Source of the DNA: Hofstenia miamia
Lineage: Eukaryota; Xenacoelomorpha; Acoela
Assembly (NCBI GenBank): GCA_004352715.1
Contig: SCFE01000069.1
Location: 34,242 to 98,241 of the forward strand
Direction of reading: 5' to 3'
Length of the DNA stretch: 64,000 bases
Shown here: positions 12,181 to 21,909 of the stretch, piece by piece
How positions within the stretch are numbered: the first letter of the stretch is position 1
Layout: each line of letters opens with the position of its first letter
Made by a program: the position numbers and the translations under genes
The notes under the pieces: model-generated
What the model was told of the DNA's origin: nothing
Database searches by the model: none
What the model saw: only the letters and a program-made list of their open reading frames with translations

Positions 12181-13226
12181 CAAGAAGAGGAAGGTTTACG
12201 GAGATTTTTTAAATTTGTAATTTTGTTTTACGTACATGCTTGGCTTACTGCACCACTATCAATATCAGCCCATCTCAATGACCCTGGTTTTTTACCAGCT
12301 TTGTTGAATTATACTGCTGACAAGACTGTTGCAGAAGAAGCAAGCAAAGCATTTGCAAGACACATTTGGTACATTGCAAAAGAATTAATTGGCTTTAGTT
12401 TCTTTGATGAAGGTATTTCTAATGAGTAGAACAGAGTAATGGTTAAAAATCTTTGTAAGCCAGTGGATAGAGTTTCATAGTTTACAAAGAAAGGATGTTT
12501 TCCTTAAAAGTTAATCCAGATTTTGTCACTGGAAACACAATCAATTTTTTTAATATTCTCAATATTCCAACATCATATCTTTCAGTCGATCCAAGCCTCT
12601 GGAATGTGTGCAAAGATTACAAAATATCAAAATATATTGTCCATAAATTGAATGCCACTAATGATTTTGCTGAATGTGGAGTGGCTTTAATGCAGGATTA
12701 CAATAATATCACAACGAAGAATGAAGAGCAAAAACAATTTTTTTGCAAGTTGTGGAACAAAATAGAAAAGTGTTACCAAATTGCAACAAATCTACACCTA
12801 AGAGTAACCTTATTTAAATGTACAATAACTGTTATCAATCTAATTTGTTGTGCAAATAAGTAATAAATGTTAATGAATTGGTTCAATATTTAACTAAACT
12901 TTGTAGTTTTGAATTCATAATTTATATTATCAAGTTAAAGGCACTTTATTGCATTCAAGCAGTTATACAAAAATGCATTAAGACATTAGTAAAACAATAA
13001 AATAAACACAGTAATTGGTGAAATTAAAGTACTGTAATTGTCAGGGAATTAAAAATATTTTAACATTTATGTGCAACCTCTAAAAGTTAATATTTTTACC
13101 TGAAATTTCATATTGTATGGTTTTTGTTTAAATTGGATCATTTACACATCTAAGGGACAAAAATTTCAAAAAAAATTTCTCCATTTTTCGGGTCTACCAT
13201 AATATATATATATATATATATATATA

Positions 13227-13514
13227 NNNNNNNNNNNNNNNNNNNNNNNNNNNNNNNNNNNNNNNNNNNNNNNNNNNNNNNNNNNNNNNNNNNNNNNNNN
13301 NNNNNNNNNNNNNNNNNNNNNNNNNNNNNNNNNNNNNNNNNNNNNNNNNNNNNNNNNNNNNNNNNNNNNNNNNNNNNNNNNNNNNNNNNNNNNNNNNNNN
13401 NNNNNNNNNNNNNNNNNNNNNNNNNNNNNNNNNNNNNNNNNNNNNNNNNNNNNNNNNNNNNNNNNNNNNNNNNNNNNNNNNNNNNNNNNNNNNNNNNNNN
13501 NNNNNNNNNNNNNN
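13227..13514. other. Assembly gap inside (TA)n
   Basis: A run of 288 Ns with TA repeats at 13202-13226 and 13524-13550. Near-identical words (GTCTACCATAATATA before, GTCTCCCATAATATA after) sit on each side, so the gap may separate two copies of one repeat. From 12870 to 16060 I see no gene; there is a CCCAGAGGGGGAAGTGGGGG tract near 14427 like those in other transposon debris. Confidence 0.95.
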
Positions 13515-16061
13515 GTCTCCCATAATATATATATATATATATATATATATGTATAATTATCCAAGCAAAGTTGTTATACAAACTGCATATTTGGCATTTC
13601 GGATATGGCCATATTATCTGGTAATTTTAGAATTGCTTTTTGTAATGTATTTGCAATTTAATTCTAATCCACGCATGATTCATCATCATTTGCATTGCAT
13701 AGAAGTTTAATTTACAATAAATGAGCAAAAAAGGTTTTCAAGAATCTTTAAATTTAACCGCTCTATGTCGTTTGGGGTGTTTATGTAAGCACTCAGTCCT
13801 TAGTTATGTTGCTGAAAGATGGGAAATTCCGGTGAACCAACAAAAACTTATTACTTTTTATATCATTCTAAAAGATTAATAATGCTAAATAGCAGCAATG
13901 TTTAGCAGCTTTATTTACAATATTAACTGATTATCGTCATATGAGGTAACTACATAACCCCAAGTTATTTATTCTAACAATATTAAGAAAGTTGTATTTT
14001 ATCAAATTATTTTATATCTTAGATTGCATAAATGCAACTCTCCTTTCAAATCCCTAATGTTGCTTGTAAACAGTTGAGGAAGTTGGTGATGAAGCTCTTT
14101 CAATCATGATTCATGATTCAAGTAATGAAGATATTTTGATGATGGTAGTTCACCTGGATTAGGAAATTTTGAACACTAATATTGAGCATGAAATGTGTTT
14201 CGATGTTCACAGTGATGTTCATTCAATTTTTAAACTGTGACCCGACCTGGCCTGTCTAACATGATCTGTACCCAAAACCAAACAAAGAATTATCACTAGT
14301 ATAATACACGCAAAAATATTTTAGCATAAAAGCATCAATGAAAACAAGACAAAATCAATAAACAATACAAGTATAATTAGAATCTTTTAGTCTTTAAGTA
14401 TTTTAAAGATTGAAGGGTTTGACCCAGAGGCGCACCCAGAGGGGGAAGTGGGGGAACGTTCCCCCCCCTCAACAGAGCAGAGATGCTTCCATTTCTCATG
14501 AAATGTTTGCCTATAACCAGTAGCGTAGGCAAGGGGACATCTTAGAAAGTTCCCCGTCAAATTTTCAGAATTGCCTTTTAGTAGTTAAATAAAAAAAGTA
14601 ATAAGAAATTGAAAACTGCAATGGTGGAATGTATTTCTTAGTGTCCAATTTGTCAATATTTTAAAAATTTTTGCGGGCTTTGCCCAACTTTTGGTTACTC
14701 AGGTGATCTCGACGGATATATTCCTCTCACTGGAAAATCATATTACTTAATATATATATATATATATTAAGTATTTGTTCTAATCTATGTCCCCAGGAGT
14801 AGACAAAATTAAATTATTGCAATAATTGGAAACTATTTAATCTATTGAATACTTTATACAACATAAATGCTGCTTCATGTTTCTTCTTCAAGTGATCTTA
14901 TACAAATCACAAACAATTTATCGGATTTGCCTTGCTATTGTTTTTTATTCAAATCAATATGATGGAATATATTGTATAATCCATTGTTAGTAATACAGTA
15001 AAAGTATAATTTCTGACTAGCTCAACAAATTTTTTTGAAAAATATTTTTTTAATGAGTAGCCCATACAAATACAGAAGTGCAAAATTTCTGCTTGAGTAT
15101 TTTGTTTCCTTTGACTCGTTTATAGGTTGGGTGTGAATTATTAAAATATCACTTAGAAAGGATTTCCATACGCCAACGCATAAGAAAAATATTTTTGAGA
15201 AGACAATATTTCGTGTGAAGAGTGCATAATTGCTTCAACACAAGTGTAAAACTTTTCAATGTAAAATCATAAGACGGAGAATATCTTCTTATACATCATC
15301 GAAAGGTTTTTAGCGCACAATGATAAGCTTCAATTTCATCAATTAAAATCGATTCAGCTCGTATCTAATTCGTCCTTTAAATGGATATTTAAATTGGTGA
15401 TGTTGTTATTTAGCATTAAGTTCTGATAAAAATTTTGGATTTTTTGTAACTCAAAATGCTTCTTTTTTTGGTTTCTTTCGCCATCATCTGATGAAGCACT
15501 TCTTGTTTGGGACAAACACATATCTGGAATTTAATAGTTTGCACATATTGAGTAGTTTTACAACACAATATCTATTAGAATTTTATAGCATTTTGCTAGA
15601 TGTGATTAGCCAAACATTATTGAATTACAGAAAGCGTAAATTTTATTTATTATATATTAAATCCAGGAAAACATCTCTTCAAGTTCAAGTTGCCAACCAA
15701 AGAAAAAGCGGGGTTTCAACGCATACAAGAAGCATAATGTCGTATATTCAATGTATATGATGAAGGTGAAGACTGGGTGCCAATAGCTTATTCTCTGGGT
15801 GTTCCAATAAAGTCTGCACGACGAATAATATAAGCTGAAAATCTAAGTACGAGCAGCGTAGTGGGAAGCAGATAGGTTGCCAAAACAGTAATCACTCTCA
15901 GATTCACCTACAAATAGGAAGGATGTTGTGAAGCTCACATTTTAAAAAACATTACCATTGGACAGTAACTAACTATTGTGATATGCTTATTTCAGTGTTA
16001 TTATGTCGATCTTTTTGTCATACATTATCAATAAGGAGAATATTCCCCCTAAGGGTTAGGG

Positions 16062-17415
16062 TTAAGTGGAATAAGTGAAATAGCATTTAACAGAATTTGG
16101 TTCAAGTGATGAACACGGCTTAACAGTGCACCAATCATTCACACGGAACTGCATCTGATTAATCTTAGAAAAAAATTTAATTGCTTAAGTATATTAACGA
16201 GCTTTAGATTAATTAATCTATTACAAGTATATATATATAATACCTCAAAATGGAATGAAAACACTGTTAATTTATAAATTGATCATATTTACACTCATTT
16301 TGAATTTACAAATTTGTTATAAGCGCGGTTTATTATTATTATGACAATTATTATTAAATTCTAGAAGTCTTTGAAAATAGTTTTCTGGAGCTCTCTCTTG
16401 TTTTTCTTTATTTGTATAAAGTTCTGCTTCCTTAAATAGCTGGCAGACGTGATGAAGTGTTATGCCATTGGACTGTGACGATTTAGGTTGTTGCATATTT
16501 GTTTGTAAAGCTTTCAGTCGTTTCGCTTTATAACGACGATTTTGAAACCAAATCTTTACCTAAAATAACAATAATTCAAATATTTGACGACACAGAGCAG
16601 AATTGTAACTAATTTAATAAGTGTATTTGCATGCCTTTCTAAATTTGAGTTCTTATCTAAAAGTAATTAAGTGTAGCAGTTCCAGATCTATTATTTTACA
16701 TGATTGGTTATCAAATTTTGTTATTGGCTCTAGAAACTGCTACCTGCACATACCACCATCTGGGAACTTAACCAGTCTTAATTTAGTACAAATGTGAAAA
16801 TGAGCCGGAAAATTTTTAACCACATTTAAGATATTATATTCGAAATATTAAAAATTTTTGTTAAGTCGGCTTAGAGATATCCATCACTTTTTAATTGATC
16901 AAATCATGCAAAAAGAGCGATAAAGGTCTTCATATACTGTAACACTCACCAAGCACATTTTGTTAAACAATCACCAAAACGGAATGTTCTACAAAGCTTT
17001 AAAGGATTGCAAAACATATGAAAATTAATGTATGCATATGGTAATCTCAATGAGTTAAATGGCAATAAATACACTAGAAATGAATTAAACAACGGTTATT
17101 TTTAAAATTATTCATTATTTAATGTTATTGTTCAAATGTGATTATTTTCAAAGCCACGCATGAACACAAATATAAAGCAAACTTTATTAATATTAATGAA
17201 AGCATAACAATATAAGGGTTAATTCAATTTTATACCAGGAAACAACTGTCTGAAAAATAGATTAGTTCGGACACAAGATACCATGCCTAAACAAATAGTT
17301 TAACTGATATTTCTCAGTTACTATGAAAGATGTTTATATCGGATCGGATGATACCAGAGGAATTGAAAATTTTAATGTATTTCGTCCGGGTAGAAGTTCA
17401 CTTGTTTTGACAGTT
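16062..17415. repeat. Inner right arm of inverted duplication
   Basis: Reverse-complement partner of 4756-6331. It contains the complete last homeobox exon and most of the intron before it, then stops before reaching the exon for homeodomain helices 1 and 2. Beyond 17415 the sequence switches to the PHD-finger retroelement. Differences from the left arm are scattered single bases and small indels. Confidence 0.9.
16317..16559 (-). pseudogene. Second copy of the last NK-class homeobox exon
   Basis: This 243-base exon is the same length as 5610-5852 and stays open from the AG acceptor (reverse of 16560-16561) to the TAA stop. It encodes homeodomain residues 45 onward and the same C-terminal tail. 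I find four base differences from the left copy: three are silent and one changes RRYKEKR to RRYKAKR just after Tyr54. The exon carrying residues 1-44 is absent on this side, because the duplicated block ends inside the intron at about 17415, so by itself it cannot encode a full homeodomain. It could be a broken duplicate, a donor for gene conversion, or an assembly-inverted allele. Calling it a pseudogene is inference from the missing exon. Confidence 0.7.
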
Positions 17416-17417
17416 AA

Positions 17418-18865
17418 CAAACCTCTCATGCTGGAAAAATCAAAAAGAAAAGAATCAGAACCAAAAGTTGTAACAGAAACAGGACTATTACAAGCTGAAT
17501 TAAGAACAATATCTACTAATGATGATAGTTCTGTTCAAAAATTATGTAGTGATTGCGGTGATGCATGGTTACGGGTAACTTCATGTGGAGTGCGCTGAAC
17601 TGGATCATATTTCTCGATGTGACATTGAAGTTTACAGATGCCAACACTGCTGTAATTCATCCACAGGCCTGACTCAACAACTTGCTAACCCTCAACTTAT
17701 TGAACACTTCATCTGATACCAACAAGATTATTTTAAGGTTAAGAACCATTCTTTCTTCAAATATTCCCGTGACCAAGCATGTCCCCAAAAGCGCTATAAT
17801 TGAAGTAGCTTTTTGTCTTTCATCTCTCACAAAAATGTTACAAACAACCCTGAAGATATCAAGAACTGGGCGCTTCTTCTAGCATTCCCTAAAATATGCC
17901 TCAGCTCTGAGCGACGAAGAGGCAAGAATAGGAAACCAAAAGGTTTTGCTGAAAAGTGAGGTCATTATGGATATTTTGAATTTCAAAATTTTACTCCTCC
18001 AAAACGTAAATTCAAATGTTTTAGGAATTTGGATCTTCCTAAACTTGTACAAAACAAGTTAGAGGAGTTCGACGTTAAAGGCGCAGTAAAACTTGTTTCA
18101 TTATTCGACTTTATTGCTGAGTCAACAAACGAAATAGTTTCAGAGATGAGAAGCAAACACCCATGCAGCAGAGCTTCAGTAGTTGCTATTTTCGAGTTTG
18201 AATCTTACTTAGTGAGCACAGCCCTTGTCAAAAAGTGCTTGATGTCGTTTCCCTCAGGCTCTGCTGGTGGACCTGATCAACTAGAACCACAATTACTGAA
18301 AGACCTGGTTACAGAGGACAATGGAACAGCAGCAATCAATTTTTGTGTTGGTCTTACGGAGTTTGCTAATGTAGTTCTATCTGGTAAGGTTACAAAGCTC
18401 ATCAGATCGTTTTTTGGAGCAAATTTGTTTGCTCTTAAAAAGAAAGCAGGAGGTTACCGTCCCATAGCAGTAGGAAACACACTGCGTCGTCTTATAGCTA
18501 AGTGCGCTGGGAAGTGTGTTGCATCTGAGAGGAAGAGGGAATTTGGTCAAATTCAGCTGGGTTACAACACTGCCAAAGGAGCAAGAACTCTTCTGATAGC
18601 AATGTCATGCTAAAAATTGGCTATAAAAATGCTTTTAACAGCTTAAGTAAGTTAAATGTATTCTTTTGTATCAANCTGGGAAGTGTGTTGCATCTGAGAG
18701 GAAGAGGGAATTTGGTCAAATTCAGCTGGGTTACAACACTGCCAAAGGAGCAGAAGCTGCGGTTCACACTGTTAGATCATACACATCAGCAAGAACTCTT
18801 CTGATAGCAATGTCATGCTAAAAATTGGCTATAAAAATGCTTTTAACAGCTTAAGTAAGTTAAAT
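17418..18865 (+). mobile_element. PHD-finger plus reverse-transcriptase retroelement relic
   Basis: A degenerate non-LTR element fills the space between the two right-hand arms. At about 17539-17660 a zinc-binding stretch reads CSDCGDAWL, then after a one-base frameshift HVECAELD, CDIEVYRC and CQHC, the spacing of a PHD finger. At about 17840-17950 comes DIKNWALLLAFPKICLS followed by a basic stretch. ORF 18029-18613 then reads SFPSGSAGGPDQLEPQ, LFALKKKAGGYRPIAVGNT and LRRLIAKCAGK, the fingers of a reverse transcriptase, and LGYNTAKGA. The next block, LKIGYKNAFNSLS, is RT motif A with Gly where the catalytic Asp belongs. The element is cut off at both ends, lacking the rest of the palm and any 3' end. 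RT identity is strong; the PHD call is moderate because it needs a frameshift. Confidence 0.7.
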
Positions 18866-18882
18866 GTATTCTTTTGTATCAA
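18507..18882 (+). repeat. Direct duplication around single N at 18675, 39-bp indel
   Basis: 18507-18674 and 18676-18882 are the same sequence except that the second has 39 extra bases (13 codons, after GCCAAAGGAG). The N sits exactly at the junction. The longer version restores a sequence expected for this RT family (AKGAEAAVHTVRSYTSA). Most likely the assembler placed two alleles in series. Confidence 0.8.
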
Positions 18883-20165
18883 GATACTTCACAATATTAT
18901 TTTAGACACTTCAAAATTTAAGAGAATCCTCAAAATAAGCATAATTGAACGTTGATTCTTTTACAATTAAATTTACTGCAATTTTTTGAATGTAATTTCA
19001 CCTGTTCTATTCATGAATTCATGGACTTAATTATTGTAATTGCAAAGTGAATGGTGCAAAGCTACAATGCTCAATCTCATATTTATGCTTATCAAAGGTC
19101 AGCATCTATATGACAACTTATAATATTATTTATATGCTTTCTGTAATTTTAAAGAGAGAAATTTAATTCATTTTATTTAGGTAGCTAGTGGAGAATGAAA
19201 ATCGAATCTTTTGAAAATTTTTGATTTTTAAATTGTAATTAATTCAGAATGTTTTCTTAAACACATTTTATGCGTTTTAATCATATCTTGTTCAAAAAGC
19301 GATAAAGATATTTTTGTCAACAAAATTTTAAACCGGATTTTGTAAAAATTTGTCTAATTTAATAGAAAAATTCCAGCAAGAAATGATGCAATGTATTATG
19401 CTGCCATTTATCTTATGATATGTAAGCCACTCAATGGAATTTCCCATCAAGTTTTGTAACTATGAATTATTTGAACTATTGTTTAATATCATCGATTTTC
19501 TCGAAGTTGATTTTCAGCATTTTTTGTATGATGTTCAACTGTAAAAAATTATGTTTTGCTAAGATTTCATGAAACTGAGATGTGATATGTAGATTAAACT
19601 AATGTCTTTTCTATTATCTCAGAAAATTTTAATTTTAATTATTTTGCATATTTAATACCCTTGCATAACACCGCTTTTTGGAAAAACTTTTGTTACCCAA
19701 AAAATATTATTAGTTCTTAAAATATTTTTAGTTTAAGTCCTAGCTATACCATTATTTGTCAAATTGAAAGTGATCTGAGCACATTATCTTTTTTCCTCAA
19801 ATTATATTATTGAAAAACTAAATCCTTAGAAAATCATTAATTAGTTGCTATGGAAATGTAAAATTTGCATAATTAAGTTATTTATCCTAATATTCATGTA
19901 ATTTGAGTTAATATCAGTTTTGAGGTATACCATATAAGAGGATTGAATGGATTTTTTTTCATTCTCCGCTAGCTACCTAAATATTATTATTGAAGGGGAC
20001 GCAATACAAATTTACATAGATATGTTTTCAAGTATTTTCTAAAATATTTTTTGATTCTAGTGTGTATTATGTAGTTAGTAGCATTCATTATAGTGCATCA
20101 TTCATATCTGCATTTACAATTTCATTAGATGATTAATTCGAATTTACATTGATCACATCACATTT
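18865..20165. repeat. Outer right arm of large inverted duplication
   Basis: Reverse-complement partner of 310-1222, in matching order and clearly more diverged than the inner arms. It is longer than its partner, partly because it holds the complete 19174-19983 element, whereas the left arm has only one end of it. Between 20166 and 20890 I see no gene. Confidence 0.7.
19174..19983. mobile_element. MITE-like element with 28-bp terminal inverted repeats
   Basis: Left end TATTTAGGTAGCTAGTGGAG continuing to 19201 and right end (reverse complement of 19956-19983) agree over 28 bases with one mismatch, a T/C at position 16. The interior, about 750 bases, is AT-rich with no coding potential. The first bases of the repeat are themselves near-palindromic (TAGGTAGCTAG), which makes the target duplication ambiguous. 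Superfamily unknown. Confidence 0.65.
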
Positions 20166-20899
20166 CTCATAAGCAATGAACCCATTCACTTGATATTACT
20201 GAATATTGTCAATGCTCTTGCTACAATGAAAAATTGCTTACATATTGGCCCAGAGACAATTTCGTTTTGCCTACAAAGAATTGCTGTGGTTATGCTAACG
20301 GTGGGAATCTTAAATTCTCATGAAAGTTTGGTCAATTGAAACCTTACGCCCTGCTTGAAATTTAATAATGCAAAGATGTTTTAATGGACTTGGGCAATAA
20401 AAGAAGGCTTTGCTATTAACATTAACATAAAATATCGGAGTGAGTTATAGGCCTAAAATAGTGGCTTCAATATTAAAAACGCCTGAGCTACATTACACAG
20501 TGTGGTTAATAAGGAAAGTTCCACATTATTCATGTTCGCTATGTAAGAAACAATTAACTTACACTAAATTTTTAAGCTTCAATAATGTCTACAATACCTA
20601 GATATTGAAATTAAATAGAAAATAACTAACCTTAGAACTAAAAATTTTAAATCAGTAATGCTATGAGGACTAAATTTTTAATAGGCCTAGAACTTTTCAC
20701 AAACAAGTAATTACTCATCCAGTACTATTTTAGATTTTATACACTTGCAAAGTGTTTTAATGATATATCTTATAATTTGAATTTCAGTAACAATTTGTCT
20801 TTGGTGCTTAATGTATTGATATTTGCAAAAATAAACAAGAACACACCTACATTATATAAATGTATGTATTGTACACAGAGCCCATTGTTGTAAAATATT

Positions 20900-21268
20900 C
20901 TAGTGCAAACTTAGTTCACGTCTTTTAGCTATTCTTCTTAGAAGTGGCGCATGTATATGTGGAATGGTTCCACTATGAGGAAAAAGTCCATTTGAGAATT
21001 CATTCATATCCTTGTCACCACGAATCGCAAACATTATGTGTCTAGGAGTTATTCTTTTTCTCGAGAGAGATTTTGTAACCATCCCAGCAATATCCAAAAC
21101 TTCAGTAGCAAGATATTGGGTTACAGCTGCAATGTAAACACCTGAATTCGTTGCTACACCACGTTTCCGTTTGTATTTTAGTCTTAATTTGCGATTGAAT
21201 CTAGCAGGTGGAAATATTATGCCAGCTTTCTTAGCTGCACTTGTCCTTTTCCGTTTTGATCTTGCCAT
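20900..21268 (-). CDS. Divergent H2A.Z-related histone H2A variant
   Basis: A complete, intronless 122-residue histone-fold protein. A basic N-tail (MARSKRKRTSAAKK) leads into AGIIFPPARFNRKLR (cf. AGLQFPVGR). Alpha-2 reads GVYIAAVTQYLATEVLDIAG and is followed by RKRITPRHIMFAIRGDKD and GTIPHIHAPLL. KRITPRH, AIRGD and IPHIH are the H2A.Z versions of these segments, so an H2A.Z origin is likely. The nucleosome acidic patch is altered: counting from Met1, Q51 replaces the first Glu (E56 of H2A) and K86 replaces E91, while E56, D59, D85 and D87 are kept. The C-terminus is short and basic (RRIAKRRELSLH). No histone 3' stem-loop is seen downstream; an ATTAAA lies near 20756 on this strand. Such changes are usual in germline or testis H2A variants, but expression here is not known. 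Confidence 0.85.
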   Translation of the reverse strand: MARSKRKRTSAAKKAGIIFPPARFNRKLRLKYKRKRGVATNSGVYIAAVTQYLATEVLDIAGMVTKSLSRKRITPRHIMFAIRGDKDMNEFSNGLFPHSGTIPHIHAPLLRRIAKRRELSLH

Positions 21269-21477
21269 TGTTCTATAAAATTCTAAGTGCGGGAATCAAG
21301 TTTAAAACATAATCATAGTAAAATATTTATTCAGCTAACTTCCCTCTTGAAGTATGAAATATTGACATGTTAAAACTTTATACTTTATCTTTATAGTCAA
21401 CAAGAAGAAAATTTAATTTAAACCAATGTCTTAATGCTCATAAGTAGAATACTAACATATTTCTAACTATAATTTTA

Positions 21478-21909
21478 ATTGGCTCTCATTTTGGAACGAT
21501 TGTTATAATTTCTACAAACCTTTCCTCAAATAATAAACGTCGAACACGACGTTTAAAGTCGTCATTCGCACTCAAACGCTGTTCCTCTGTTATGTCTTGA
21601 AAGGCAGTGCGAATTTTCTCCTATAGATCATAGATGTTCTCCGGTTGTGTCTGATAAACGAGGTACTTCAGGTCAAGTCAGATCAATACAGAGCACTTGC
21701 TATGGTAATATGCAAATGTAACAGGAAGCAGACAAAATTGATAAATAAAAAGAGCTCGAAAACGTACCTTTACTTTGAAAGGTCATAGCGACAGTATTAG
21801 TACATCGATTTCAAAAATTCAAATTGCAAATAAAATGGCATATTCAATAGATTATTAAAAAATAATTAGTGGAAATTTTCAAAATTACCGTTCAAAAATG
21901 AGAGCCAAT
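21478..21909 (-). mobile_element. Tc1/mariner-type remnant with TA target site
   Basis: Ends ATTGGCTCTCATTTTGGAACG (21478 on) and the complement of 21889-21909 match with one change and are flanked by TA on both sides. On the minus strand, 21680-21490 reads as a transposase C-terminus: VYQTQPENIYDL, stop, EKIRTAFQDITEEQ, then DDFKRRVRRLLFEERFVEI, resembling the last part of IS630/Tc1/mariner-type transposases. The catalytic domain is missing, so this is an internally deleted nonautonomous copy. It lies just upstream of the histone gene. Confidence 0.6.

Larger units (their letters stand above)
11027..12862 (+). pseudogene. Mobile-element-associated ORF, interrupted by a hAT insertion
   Basis: Three plus-strand pieces belong to one protein: about 11060-11281 (FLGGSPP then VKFRQPGVLHRACWM), 12189-12429 (EGLRRFFKFVILFYVHAW, AFARHIWYIAKELIGFSFFD) and 12495-12862 (PDFVTGNTINFFNILNIP, VDPSLWN, DFAECGVALMQDYN, NEEQKQFF). 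From memory these blocks, in this order, match an uncharacterised protein family that recurs in many copies in Hydra and some insects and is probably carried by transposons; I cannot name its superfamily. Removing the 899-bp hAT element and one of its target duplications joins the first two pieces in frame. One stop remains before the junction (near 11249), plus breaks around 12430-12495, so the gene is dead. Confidence 0.6.

Noticed and set aside
11690-12429. Long frames crossing the N run at 11796-12056
   Set aside because: They consist of (TA)n and Ns; only the sequence after 12189 has protein resemblance and it is reported separately.
15491-15760. 89-codon plus-strand frame
   Set aside because: Composition and sequence show nothing beyond chance; no splice or family signal.
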